From contig NC_081411.1 in NCBI RefSeq assembly GCF_030272615.1, positions 215,618,654-215,682,653 on the forward strand: a stretch of 64,000 nt of DNA. Direction: 5' to 3'. A program made the position numbers and the translations under genes. The stretch is from Cryptomeria japonica. Taxonomy: Eukaryota; Streptophyta; Pinopsida; Cupressales; Cupressaceae. Shown piece by piece: positions 1 to 11,275 of the stretch; the stretch's first letter is position 1; each line of letters opens with the position of its first letter. The notes under the pieces were generated by a model, which was not told the DNA's origin, ran no database searches, and saw only the letters and a program-made list of their open reading frames with translations.

Positions 1-1371
1 CTCTTTTTATATTGGCCTATTCTGCAAACACTCATTGCAAAATATGTATTTCTTTTAGCTATATGAGATAATATTTTATACATCCATCCAAAATGACAGT
101 AAATTTTTTGGCTCCTTCATAATGATAAATGACTATTGAATTCCACATAAAATCTTGGAAAATCTCATTTCATTTAGTGAAATCAAACAAAATGTAAGTA
201 AAATATTATGTGATGGGATGCTTTTCCTGACAAAAGACATTTCATTCCATAAATACTTAATTCAATTTTTTATAATTTCATATATGTTCAATGTATTTAA
301 CTGTTACTAGAGTACAACTTTTCTCCATGGTTTATTCAATGCATTTTTAATTGTAAGCAAATTATTGAAAGCATAATCCTACATATAATAAAAATTTATA
401 CTATTTGAATTATAAAAGGAGCTCTACACATTTAACAATAGAACAACTTTACTCCATGATTTATTGATATGCAACATCATCATTCATCACCAAATGGTGC
501 CACTATACTACACCATCATATAACTTAAATGCCCATTATAAAACTCAAGTGCACATGAAACGAACTATCTTCTCATGAGTATGTGACTCAATTATCTTAT
601 AGGTTTGGAATTGTAAAATTGCATACCTCTTGATTAACTTTATCTAATTGCTTAGATTTATTTGCAGACATCATCTGTTGGTTATCTAATTGCTTACATA
701 TATTTGGTGGCATCATCTGGTATAATTCAAGAATATTTAAGGTGGTAACCTCTATACAATGAAAAATCCTTGCAATATGTGTAGTAAACCACATATAATA
801 AAATTATATCGAGCAAGAAATTACAAAATTAGAATATCTTACTTCAAAACTTTTTTTTTGCTTATACAAAATCAAGAGTTTGGCTTACTCTTTGTGAGAT
901 TTTGCCAAGATATAGAGGCAATGGAAAGCACAAATAGAGAGACAAAATATAGGACAAGATTAAATTATATTCTTGTCAATAGAAATGGTCAATCGTTGTT
1001 ACATACAATGAATATGAGCCTGCATATATAGGCAAGGCTATATGGATATGTGAGCACACAAACATGACATATGGCTCAATAAGAAACAAGGGTAGGTAGG
1101 AAATAGGTGTGGTAGGTAGGAAAAGCAATATAATATTCCACATGAGGTGGATCACCCTTCGAATGTGAAATGTAACAATAAGATCACACCATAAAAGTTG
1201 CAAATTCTCCTACACACATTATCCCAATGTGGCACAAACACCCAAGTGTCTCATACCCAAACTACTATGAAATGCATTATCCTAAGTAAACTTAAGGAAG
1301 GTGTAACAATATCCAACATGAATAATTAATTACACCAACACTCTTAATTCTTCTATTACTAAATCTTTAAA
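1..1371. other. Unclassified AT-rich flank, left of the nest
   Basis: No gene, LTR or tandem repeat is recognisable here. The short open frames have no family resemblance and no coding character. This DNA is one side of the site into which the outermost LTR element inserted; the other side resumes at 50426. Confidence 0.5.
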
Positions 1372-1376
1372 CTAAT
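1372..1376. repeat. Target-site duplication CTAAT (left) of the outer LTR element
   Basis: CTAAT directly precedes the LTR terminus TGTGTGG. The same five bases, 50421-50425, directly follow the LTR terminus TCTACA at 50420. A 5-bp duplication is normal for Ty3/gypsy integrase. It ties together two LTRs 46 kb apart. Confidence 0.85.
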
Positions 1377-1982
1377 TGTGTGGTTAAAATGTGGGGGATG
1401 TATGCACCTACAAGAAAACACAAATCACACACACACATGATACATTACGTTAGTAAAATCAAGAGATTGAAAATGCAAACTAATCTAATTGTTAGTCCAA
1501 GAAATATCAATATTGCTAAGCTCATCCCATGCTCCTTTATCTCTAAAGATCTCTAAGATTCAAGGTGGCTCTCACTTGGAAGAGAACTTGATCCTCAAGA
1601 TGACAACCTAGAGAATGAGTTATGAATGATGATTCTAGGATCAAAATGACTACAACTAAGATCCTAGCTAAGATGAGATCATGGATAAAGATGCAAGATG
1701 CAAGATGCAAGATGAAGATATGAAATGAGTTCCAAATTGAAAGATTAAGTGAACTAATTACTCTAATATGAGGATGAGATATGATAATGCTATGAAAATG
1801 ATATTAATTAAGCTAGCAAAATATTCTAAACATGCATAAACAAACCAAGCTATAATACAATTAAAATGGCCTAAATGCTTGGTGATGGGGTTTGAGCTCC
1901 TTGATAACTTGCACAACACAATTAAACTATCTAGATTGGATGCAATAGTAGTGAATGGATCCTTAGATTGAAGAAATGGGCT

Positions 1983-1991
1983 CTATTTATA
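1983..1991 (-). promoter_or_regulatory. LTR TATA box, outer element 3' LTR
   Basis: TATAAATAG on the minus strand, followed by AGCCC as in the related Tat LTRs. The same box is at 49434-49442 in the partner LTR. It is the likely core promoter of this LTR family. Confidence 0.6.
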
Positions 1992-2012
1992 GAGAAAATA
2001 GAGAAATGGATG

Positions 2013-2034
2013 GTTGAGATTGAGCAATCTCAAC
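2013..2034 (-). promoter_or_regulatory. 22-bp promoter-proximal palindrome
   Basis: Arms GTTGAGATTG and CAATCTCAAC around a 2-bp spacer. It is repeated at 49464-49485 in the partner LTR and, in related forms, in the other Tat LTRs, always 21-22 bp upstream of the TATA box. Candidate binding site for a dimeric regulator, or an RNA stem if transcribed. Confidence 0.5.
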
Positions 2035-3014
2035 AAGGGCTAGGATTGAAAGTTTATCAATCCATGTGAGGGATTTAATCCAATCCCAAGTTAACAAATG
2101 TCACCTTGAGAGGGCTTGAGAGATTCTAAGCAAGCATTAGATGCTAATTGAGCATTAGCGAAGGCTTCAAGGGGTGACATCATTGGATAATGATTTTATC
2201 CAAGGAATAAAGCTATTGTCCAAGAGGTAAACTTTTGTGCAAGGAAAAAGGATGGTAAAGTGGACAACCATCATGGGTTAGGGGTGTGGGCTTGTAAGAG
2301 GCATTAAATGCCTTTTGAAGACTTTGGAGGCTAACTTGCTTCAAGAGGGAAACTACTAGTGGTCTAGGGGATAAATTTGTAAGAGCCTTACAAATTTGGG
2401 GGTATTCAACAAGTTACCTTGTTGAAAGGAGGTCTTATATGCATTTTGAAGACTTTCTCCAAATTTAGGGAAGTGACTCCCTAAATTTAGGGATTGGAAC
2501 TAATGAGGATAATTAGGCCTATTAATGGAGGATTAGAGGGTTTCTAGAAGAAATTAGGAGGGAAAGTGGGAAATTTAGGATATGGCAAGTGGGTGAGGGA
2601 AAATAGGAATTTTAGTAAATTAAAAAGATTTAATTTAGCCAAAAGAGGATGCAACTTGCATTTGTAGGATTTTGCAAGTTGGGGGGGATTTACAAATAAA
2701 TTTTGATTTATTTAGGTGCAAAGGAGATCTTAATTAAATGCAGATTTAATTAAAATGGGAAAGGGAATAAATTGATATTTTCAATTAAATGTGAATTTAA
2801 TTAAAATGGCTAGAGGGAAGGTATTTAATTAAATGTGAATTTAATTAAATGGCTTAGATAGAAGAAGGGTATATTAATTAAATCTTAATTTAATTAATAG
2901 CGATTAGAAGAATAGGGATATTAATTAAATCTTAATTTAATTAATAGGAAGAATTAATGATGATTAAATGAATAAAATCCATTTAATTAGTTGTGCCAGT
3001 TTTAGGTGTCTACA

Positions 3015-3031
3015 TTTTGCCCCTCTTTGAG
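3015..3031 (-). other. Polypurine tract of the outer element
   Basis: On the minus strand CTCAAAGAGGGGCAAAA abuts the 3' LTR start. Nearly the same tract precedes the 3' LTRs at 26905 and 58164. It primes plus-strand DNA synthesis and fixes the element's orientation. Confidence 0.75.
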
Positions 3032-3364
3032 TTAACGTGTGACCACATGTTGAATCAAAGAAAACATTTAATTTGTTGTTAAGATTTTTTTGATATGATG
3101 TGGTTGTCACAATTGTTGATATGATGCCCCATATATGAAGAATTGATGCGATATAAAAAGTCGATTTGAAGCTGGTGTCGATATGAGACTGATATGAAAT
3201 TGATTTCAATATGCCCCCTCAAGAGATAAATTGAGAAAATTATGATTTCCAAGGCAGTGTTGCGATGTAGTACAATTTTTGAAAGTTGGATGATTTGAAC
3301 TGTTAAATTTTTTATATTTATCTACCAATAAATATTAAAAGTGACATTGAAGAAATGAGGAAGA
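3032..3364 (-). other. 3' untranslated stub of the outer element
   Basis: Shares with the other Tat elements a GATATGCCCCCTC-type motif (about 3208-3230 here, 58250-58275 in the right element). GATATG words (3100-3210) match the minisatellite that resumes at 38255. This indicates that 3364 and 38199 were adjacent before the foldback element inserted. Confidence 0.5.
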
Positions 3365-3521
3365 GGGTAAGTGCACCAAGTTGTGGTACCAAAAAGGTTT
3401 CACTTTTTATCTTTTCATAAAAATGCGTCATTAACATGAAAAGGTCATCCAAACCTATGGGTTGGATGCCCAAGGCAAATCCAACCCAAAGGGTTGGTAT
3501 TCTCACAAGAAAACCATTTGG

Positions 3522-3635
3522 CAAGCGCCAAATATGGCACTTGCCAAATGCAAAATTTTGAATTTTCACATTTGGCGCACGCCAAATTTGGCACTCACCA
3601 AATGTGAAGTCAATTTTTTGCACGCGCCAAATGTT
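3522..3635. repeat. Cluster of TTTGGC/GCCAAA palindromes, left arm
   Basis: Repeated inverted words such as TTTGGCGCACGCCAAA. The same cluster lies inverted at 35398-35575 in the right arm. The words can form small hairpins inside the larger inverted repeat. Confidence 0.6.
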
Positions 3636-4013
3636 CTACATTGTCCAATCTAAAGGTTTTGTGAGTGTGTAGATTTTGCAATCTGGGCACAAGTTATATC
3701 CACCCTCGGAGGAGAATATATACACGAAATATAGCATTTAAGTATAGCTCTATAGGACTTATAATGTAGATTCTAGTTTTTAGAAGATCATATAAAATTT
3801 CAGTAATCAGCATGTCAAATTTGAGTAATCAGCATGCTCCTATTAGCATTCTTTAGCTATGTATCACATTCTCTTTATCTTCCCCAAACTCTAGACCTAT
3901 CTCTCTCCCTCTCTTGTCTCTCTGACTTCTCTATCCTTGACTCTCTCCCTCTCTCTTCTCTCTCATTCTCTTATTGTTTCTCTCCCCTCCCACTCCTTTC
4001 TCTTGGTCACTAC

Positions 4014-4018
4014 CTATC
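4014..4018. repeat. Target-site duplication CTATC (left) of the copia element
   Basis: CTATC precedes the 5' LTR and recurs at 29706-29710 directly after the 3' LTR. The uninterrupted site can be read in the opposite foldback arm near 34921-34942. Confidence 0.85.
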
Positions 4019-5493
4019 TATTGGCATATGTGCAGAGTTTGATGGCATGATGATAATATATGTTGTCATTGATGTCAATATGCTGAAGAGTGAACCGGTA
4101 TGATGAAGCGTGAATTGGTATGAGTGAACTAGTATGATGAAATGTGAACCAGTGTGTTGAAGTAAGTGAACTGGCAAGTGAACCGGTATATGCAAAGTTG
4201 TATCGAGGTTTCATTTGTTATGACTACCAGTTGGTAGTCTCAGCTTCAGGGTTTCCGATTGATACATTCCAAGTTTGTGTGATTCAAGCGATGACATCCT
4301 ATGATGAGTTAGCATTGAAATGAAGATCAGATCATGTTGCCACAACAGCCTTGTGCATGTGAAGGATTTCCCTAAGGATCTTGTATGAAGAATATTGATT
4401 CTATCTACCTCGGGAATGTGTGAAATCTTAGTAAACGGTGGAGAGCATGTGATGGGTTATCAGCCTCTAGAAGCGGTGAAGAACGGACGATGCAGAACGT
4501 CTTGAGATCTGTTCAAGATTGTTTTACCCTATGTAATGTGATTAAATGGTCAGGATTGGACCGACTGTATTATTAACCTAGATGTTTAGGGTTTAGGGTT
4601 TATGCCACCGACCTATCTGTTTCCTATAAAGTCGATGATGTTTTTTCTTTTGAAATTGTTGGCAAATGTTGTGTGTGTATCCGAGTGAAGAGATACTTGA
4701 TTCTTGCCAGACCAAAGAAGTGAGTAAATACCTATAGAGTGTGATTGTAGAAGTAAAGGAATTGAAGTGGATCTGCATTGGCATTGAGTGTTGTTATCAT
4801 ATTAGTGTATTACCTATTGACTTCTAACCATTTCAGCAGTTGGAAAATCCCTTAACCGGGTAGCTTTAACAGGATTTTTGTAAATCCTTTAACAGGGTGA
4901 CTCAAAATAATTGAGTTCTTTAAATCCTCTAACAAGGTAACCTTTAACAGGGTTTTAACCCTTAAACGGGTATGTAGCCATCCCTTAACCGGTGATCCTT
5001 AGCAGGATTGGTTCCTAGCAAGTCCTGTTGTAAAGTCTTTAACTGGACTAGGCTCCTAACAGAGCGAACTTCAAAAGAGTTCAAAAATAAATTGTGGCTA
5101 TTCATCCCCACCGTGGTTTTTCCCAGTTGGGTTTCCACGTGAAAAAATAGTGTTATGTGTGATGCTTTTTCATGTGATGCTTTCGTGTTTTATGTTAAGT
5201 GGTAATAAAAGTTAATTCAATGGTAATAAGTATTTCTGATGTATTACTTGCTTTAGCTTATGGGTGAAGTCATGATGAGGTATTAGGTATTGAGTTGATC
5301 TAGATGTTACCTGTTTATGTCTTTCACAGTCATATTGTGTCTTACCGGTAGTGCCTTGATTCCAATCAGTGATTTTGGTTTACTGGTTAGTGCAGTCTTT
5401 GTAGTTTGAGTTGTTAAAGAAGTTTTTGTCTGTATTGATTCACCTCCCCCTCTTAGTACCTGTTGGGTATTTACTGTTCATCATTATTAATCA
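4019..5493 (+). repeat. Copia 5' LTR
   Basis: Runs from TATTGGCATATG to CATTATTAATCA, 1475 bp. The partner LTR begins TGTTGG, so the first dinucleotide here is TA, not the usual TG. A 200-bp sample differs from the 3' LTR at about 5% of sites plus one roughly 15-bp indel. An AACAGG/TTAACC-type short repeat fills 4840-5060. Confidence 0.88.
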
Positions 5494-5495
5494 AT

Positions 5496-5507
5496 TGGTA
5501 TCAGAGC
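5496..5507 (+). other. Primer binding site, initiator tRNA-Met type
   Basis: TGGTATCAGAGC, two bases after the LTR, complementary to the 3' end of plant initiator methionine tRNA. This is the usual primer of plant copia elements. Confidence 0.85.
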
Positions 5508-5564
5508 GTCCTCCAGGTGCTCTGTGTTATAAGCTTAACCGCTTGAGGAAAAGATCCTATTCTA

Positions 5565-8500
5565 ATGATGAAGAGGGAAGGTCCTAAGTTCAACAGAGAT
5601 AACTTTAAGATATGGAAGGACAGAATGAAGATATACATTAAAAGCATGGGTTCTCAACACTGGAACTATGTTGAGAATACTTATGTTGTCCCTACCGGTA
5701 CTCTAACCAATGATCAAAGAAGAGAAATTCAGGAGAATGGGCAAGGCATGGAAGCTTTTATCAGCAGTCTATCTGATATTGAGTTTATTGATGTTCAAGA
5801 TAAAGACAATCCCAAAGATGTATTGGATACTCTAGAGTCTATCTATGGCGATGATGAGCATGTGAAGCAAGCTAAGGAAGAGAGCCTTAGGGGAAAATTT
5901 GAAGACATGCGGATGGTTGAAGGAGAGACCATTCAGCAATATGGGATAAGAATTAAAATTGTAGTTGGAGACATCAAGAGTGCAAGAGGTACAATGGATG
6001 ATTCCACTATTGTTAGCAAGGTTTTGAGATCCTTGTTACTGGTCTATGCAATAAGGGTTGCTGCTATTCAGGAGTTGAAATCTATTCACAAGATAAAGGT
6101 ATCCCTTGATTCCATTATTGCTAAGTTGACCACATATGAGCTAAACAGTTATGATGGAAGTGTTCAAAAGACTGAATCATCCTTTAGAGCATATGTTGCA
6201 CTATCTAGAAAGGGTAAAGAAGCTAGTAACAGTTGTGAACCTAGACAAAGCAGAGATATCGATGATGAGGAGATCTTGATAGAATTTGAAGCTCTTCTTG
6301 CCAAGAGACTTCCTAAGGGAACTAGAAAATACAGAGGTAAGCTCCCTTTGAAAAAAATTTCTTGCAATAGGATAGGACACATTGTTGTCAACTATCCTAA
6401 TGGTGATAATAAGGACAAATCAAAGAAGTTTAAAAAGTTCAAAGGAGGAAATAGGAGAAACTGTCTTATTGTAGTTGATGAAGGTGTCACTGATGATGAA
6501 TCCAAAGATGAAGAAAGTGAAGACATAGTGTTTGTAACAGTTAAGGAAGATGTGTCAAACAAGAAGGCTCTTGTCTCCTGCTTTGATCATTCTAATGAGT
6601 GAATTATTGACAGTGGATGTTCTCACAACATGACTGGTGACCGGAGAAAGTTTTTGTCTCTGGAAGAGTATGATGGAGGTGTAGTTCAATTTGGTAATGA
6701 TGCACCATATATGGTAAAAGGCAAAGGGTCCATCTCTCTAAATAGAAAAAGCAGTGTTGATAATGTGTATTGGGTAGAAGGTCTCAAGCATAACCTTTTG
6801 AGTGTTGCTCAGTTGAATGATAAAGGACTCACTCTGGAATTGAAAGATGGAGTGTGCAAGATAAAAGGAAAGAGTGGTGAACTAATGGCCGTCGTTATGC
6901 AGACCAAAGGCAACTTATTTCAGTTAAATACAAATATCAGTCAATGCCTAATGGCTAAGTTTGATGATAGTTGGATATGGCATAAGAGACTTTGCCATGT
7001 AAACTTTGATAATATTGTGAAGGCCAGTAAGATCAAGGCAGTTAGAGGATTGCCTGTGCTGAACAAACCAGAGAATCCTTTGTGCAGAGAATGTCAACTG
7101 GGGAAAATGTCTTCCTCAACCTTCAAAGGTAAATCTTTTATAGCAGATAATTTACTTGATCTTGTGCATACTGATTTGTGTGGTCCTATGAAAACTAGGA
7201 GTGTGTAGGGAGATAGGTACTTTATGATTCTCACTAATGACTTCTCAAGAATGATGTGAGTCACATTATTGAAACACAAGTCTGAAGCTTTTGGAAAGTT
7301 TAAAACCTTCACAGCACTAGTTGAAAAGGAAAGTGGTAAGAGGATTAAATGCCTTAGAACTAACCAAGGAGGTGAATTCAATAAGTACTATGAAGAGAAC
7401 GACATCAAGAGGCAACGGTCTGCCCCTCAGACTCCATAGCAGAATGGCCTAGCAAAAAGGAACAACCAGACTATAGTTGAAGCATCCAAAATGATGTTGA
7501 TTCAAGGGAAGGTTGCTCACACCTTTTGGAGAGAAGCGGTGAGCACTGCAGTCTACACTATGAACTGGGTACTCATCAAGAAAGGAAAGGATATAACTCC
7601 TTATGAGTATTGGCCCAGTAAGACACCTGTAGTAAGCTATTTCAAATTATTTGGTAGCAAGTGTTATATCAAGAGAAGTGAACACCAAAGCAAGTTTGAT
7701 GCAAAATGCGATGAGGGAATATTCCTAGGGTATTCCACCAAGAGAAAAGCTCTCAAGTGTTTTAACAATAGGACTCAGAGAATTGTTGAAAGTATCAATG
7801 TTAGAGTTGATGAAGCCTCTGAGAAACTTGAGGAAACCAGCAATGAGCAAGCAGTAGATGAACTGGGTGTAACCTTCTGGGAACCGGTTGCAAAACAACC
7901 AAGTACAAGTAATAGTGCTCCTACACCAGTAGATGCTGATGTAGATGTTCATGAACATGAGGATGAAGAGGAAAAGCAAGAGGAATCAGTTCAGATCATC
8001 CCTAGGTTTGTAAAGCTGCATCATGATCCAAAGCAAATCATAGGGGCTAAGGATGCAGGAATACTTACAAGAAGAAAGGTCAGAGGGAATTCTTGCATGA
8101 TCTCTGAATTTGAGCCCAAAACATTTAAAGAGGCACACAAAGATGAAGACTGGATTAAGGCTATGGAAGAAGAACTTGACCAGATAGAAAAGAATGGTAC
8201 ATGGTCTTTGGTACCCAGACCTGAGCACAAAAATGTTATTGGCACCAAATGGGTTTTCAGAAACAAGCTGAATGAAGATGGCTCAGTGGAAAGAAACAAA
8301 GAAAGATTGGTATGTAAAGGATATGTTCAAGAGGAAGGAGAAGACTATGGAGAAACCTTTGCTCCAGTAGCTAGATTGGAAGGAGTTAGAATTCTACTTA
8401 CATATGCAGCCTTCAAGAGATTCAAAGTGTATAAGATGGATGTAAAATCTACATTCCTGAATGGAATACTTGAAGAGGAGGTGTATATAGAGCAACCAGA

Positions 8501-9647
8501 TGGGTTTTCCCTATCAGAAGATAGTGATATGGTGTGTAGGCTACATAAAGCCTTGTATGAATTGAAGCAAGCATCTAGAGCATGGTATGAACGTTTACAC
8601 TCCCATCTTGTGAAGATTGAATTTGAAAGAACAAGTGAAGATAGTAATATCTATCTAAGGTCAGAAGGAGATCAAATTTTGATCTATGAAGTGTTTGTTG
8701 ATGACATAAGTTTTGGTGGAGATGATAAGATGAGTCATGTGTTTGCAGATGAAATGAAGAAGGAATTCGAGATGTCACTAATCGGAGAGATTAATTTCTT
8801 CATTTGACTAGAGATTCAACAAATGAAAGATGGTATCTTTATCACTCAGTCCAAGTATGTCAAAGAGGTGTTGAAGACCTTTGGTATGGAAGACAGCAAA
8901 CTAGTTGGTACACCGATGATGACCGGTTGTAAATTGTCAAAAGAAGATGATTTAGTGTTGGTGAATGAGAAGGAATACCAGACAATGATCGGTAAATTGC
9001 ACTATGTTGTACACAGTAGATCGTACATTGCACATGTAGTGGGCATTGCTACACGTTTTCAAAAAAGTCCAAGAGAATCCCACTTGGTAGCAGTCAAGAT
9101 GATTCTTAGATATCTGAAGGGAACTATAGATTATGGATTGTGGTATCCATACAGTAATGATTTCAATCTCAAAGTATTTACCAATGTCGATTGGGCTGGT
9201 AATGTGGATGACTGGAAGAGCACAACCGGTGGTGCATTCTTTCTCGGTGGTAGACTAGTCTCATGGATGAGCAAGAAGGAGAGTTGTATCTCTCAGTCCA
9301 TAGTAGAAGCAGAATATGTAGCAGCTTTTATGAATTGTACTCAGACAATTTGGATGAAGCATGTATTAAGTGGTTTCAAAGTCCCTATATCTGAACCGGT
9401 GAGTATATTTTGTGATAACACAAGTGCAATTAATATTTCCAAGAATCTGGTATTACATGCTAGAACCAAGCACTTCGAGCTCAAGTATCATTTCTTGAGG
9501 GAGAAAGTTCTGAACAAAGAGATTGTATTGGAACATGTTTCTAGTAAGGAGCAGTTAGCAGTCATATTCACCAAGCCTCTACCGAAGGCTACATTTACCT
9601 ATTTAAGAGGTGAATTAGGGGTGTTGCCCCTTCAAGAGGTGAACTAA
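5565..9647 (+). pseudogene. Copia gag-pol polyprotein, five premature stops
   Basis: One uninterrupted frame of 1360 codons with five in-frame stops (TGA 6600, TAG 7206, TGA 7257, TAG 7437, TGA 8805) and no frameshift. Domains by residue: gag 1 to about 300 with a degraded zinc knuckle (CNRIGHIVVNY, last Cys lost); protease with DSG at about 349; HHCC pre-integrase module about 466-519; integrase core from about 530; RT about 876-1075; RNase H about 1200-1310. The start ATG lies 57 bp after the PBS. Integrase looks damaged: the usual second Asp is Asn (RTNQGGEF) and the NGxAE Glu is Lys. The RT active site reads FVDD instead of YVDD. Each stop is one transition from Arg, Gln or Trp codons. 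Not functional. Confidence 0.93.
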
Positions 9648-9853
9648 AGGTATGTGTTCCACATTAGTTAGGTATTGCATTGTCAAATATTTTTAGGATT
9701 GATGTGTTGAAGGATACTAGTCCTCAGGGGGAGAAACATAGTGGAAAATGGAAGCTTGTGCCTCCACTTTGGCATTGTTGTCAAAGGGGGAGAAGATGTG
9801 AAGCAGAGAAGATATCTGCAGTAGAGATATCTTTGTATATTGCCATCAATGCC
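9648..9853 (+). other. Copia 3' untranslated region
   Basis: Short non-coding stretch between the polyprotein stop and the PPT, with GGGGGAGAAG-type purine runs at about 9727 and 9786. Confidence 0.5.
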
Positions 9854-9865
9854 AAAGAGGGATAT
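9854..9865 (+). other. Copia polypurine tract
   Basis: AAAGAGGGATAT immediately before the 3' LTR start TGTTGG at 9866. Confidence 0.65.
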
Positions 9866-9866
9866 T

Positions 9867-9871
9867 GTTGG
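9867..9871. repeat. Target-site duplication GTTGG (left) of gypsy element 1
   Basis: These five bases are positions 2-6 of the copia 3' LTR. They recur at 28289-28293, where the copia LTR resumes with GTTGGCATATG. Confidence 0.92.
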
Positions 9872-10744
9872 TGTAGTCACACAAATCTATCCATTTTAAT
9901 TAAATGAATATTTGCTATTTATTTGATTAAAAATCCACTAGCCATCAGTTAATTAAATTAATATTTAATTAATTCCTCCCCAAACATTCTTCTATTAATT
10001 AAATAAATTATTCAATTCAGTTTAATTCATTCATTAAAATCAAATTCCAATCAATTAAATAAATAAAATCTATTTATTTAATTAAATCCCCTATTCCTCT
10101 TTTAAATAAATTAAATCAAACATTTATTTAAATCATTTATCCCCCCCACTTGCATTTTCTTACAAATGCAACTTGCACACATTTATTGAAATAAATGAAT
10201 TTTTATTTTAATAAAATCCTATTTTCCCTCACCCACCAAATCCACTTGCAAATCTAATCCCCTTCTAGATTCTTCTAACCCCTTCCTAATTAGCCTAATC
10301 CATCCACTAATTATTGTCACATTCCTAAGCAAAATGAAGTCACTTCTCAAAGACTCCAAAGTCTTTGAAAAGCATTTAATGCTTTGTGTGTTCAACAAAT
10401 TAACCCCCAAAGTCTTCCAAGACCACTAATGGCTCTTACATGACCATTTATGGCTCTTACATAACCATTTATGGTTATTTCAAACTTGTCCCCCCAAACA
10501 TTTATTGTTTTGACCATATTCATCCATTTCACATTTGCACAAGAGTTTATCCATTGGATAAAAGCTTTATTCTTTGAGTAAAGAGTTTATTCATTCAATC
10601 AACCTTGACTTTAACTCCCAAGGTCATGTCAAGCATTAAATGCTTATTCCCTCTCCTCTCAACCTATCTCACATTAACACTTGTCATCTTGGGATTGGGT
10701 TGAAACCCCTCACATGGATTTGAAATCATTCAATCCTGACCCTT

Positions 10745-10766
10745 GTTGAGATTGCTCAATCTCAAC
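10745..10766 (+). promoter_or_regulatory. 22-bp promoter-proximal palindrome, 5' LTR
   Basis: Arms GTTGAGATTG and CAATCTCAAC with spacer CT, 21 bp upstream of the TATA box. The 3' LTR copy (27778-27799) has spacer TT and intact arms. Confidence 0.5.
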
Positions 10767-10787
10767 CATCCATTGCTCCATTTTTCC

Positions 10788-10796
10788 TATAAATAG
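10788..10796 (+). promoter_or_regulatory. TATA box of gypsy element 1, 5' LTR
   Basis: TATAAATAG. Its copy in the 3' LTR is at 27821-27829. Transcription would start some 30 bp downstream. Confidence 0.6.
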
Positions 10797-11257
10797 AGCC
10801 CATTCCTTCACAATCCAGATCCTGAAAACTTGTATGCATTTAAGCTATAGGCATTTTAAGAGAGCATTTAGCATAAGCAATCTAATATCTTGTCATTTTG
10901 GTTAAAATATATCATTTTAGCATCAATAGCATAGTATTAGCTTTTCATTTCACATTTAGAGCAATACTACAATCTCAATCCTCCATAAGCATCCATAGTG
11001 CAAAAAGCTGCTGAGAGCTACACTATTTTGGAACTTGGAGAGGAGAGGAACAAGGGAGAAGGAGATAATATCATGCTAAGAGGCATTTGGAGATGTCTCA
11101 TTATCTTTGTCTCTTTAGTTAGATATATTAGCATGTTTTTAGTGTATCTCTTGGTATGCCTTTTTAGATTAGTTTTTGATTGACTAACACTAACAGTTTC
11201 ATGTCTTTTGTGTTATTTATCATTTGCTAACCTTGTGCCATTTAGGAGGGCATCATT

Positions 11258-11275
11258 TGGTGAACCCGATGTGAA
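11258..11275 (+). other. Primer binding site of gypsy element 1
   Basis: TGGTGAACCCGATGTGAA, two bases after the LTR end. It begins TGG as required to pair with a tRNA CCA end. It is not the initiator-Met type; the tRNA is not assigned. Confidence 0.6.

Larger units (their letters stand above)
1377..3014 (-). repeat. 3' LTR of the outer element
   Basis: Starts (minus strand) TGTAGACACC at 3014 and ends CCACACA at 1377. It is 1638 bp and pairs with 48838-50420. A sampled 250-bp stretch differs at roughly 8-9% of sites, so this is the oldest insertion in the nest. A TATA box (TATAAATAG, minus, 1983-1991) lies 21 bp downstream of the palindrome at 2013-2034. The part near 2700-2960 repeats AT-rich blocks of the type TTAATTAAAT. 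Confidence 0.85.
3365..4018. repeat. Foldback left arm, outer part
   Basis: The outer tip (3365-3395) pairs with 38165-38198, then the sequence jumps to pairing with about 35700. The left arm therefore lacks roughly 700 bp present in the right arm. It ends in a CT-rich tract at the copia insertion site and resumes at 29711. Confidence 0.65.
9872..11255 (+). repeat. 5' LTR of gypsy element 1
   Basis: TGTAGTCACA to GGGCATCA, 1384 bp, the same length as the 3' LTR. AT-rich with TTAATTAAAT blocks in the first 200 bp, a palindrome at 10745-10766 and a TATA box at 10788. Confidence 0.95.

Noticed and set aside
3361-3364. AAGA as the target duplication of the foldback element
   Set aside because: Four bases at both ends can occur by chance, and DNA transposon families of this kind usually make 8-9 bp. 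Kept only as a note.
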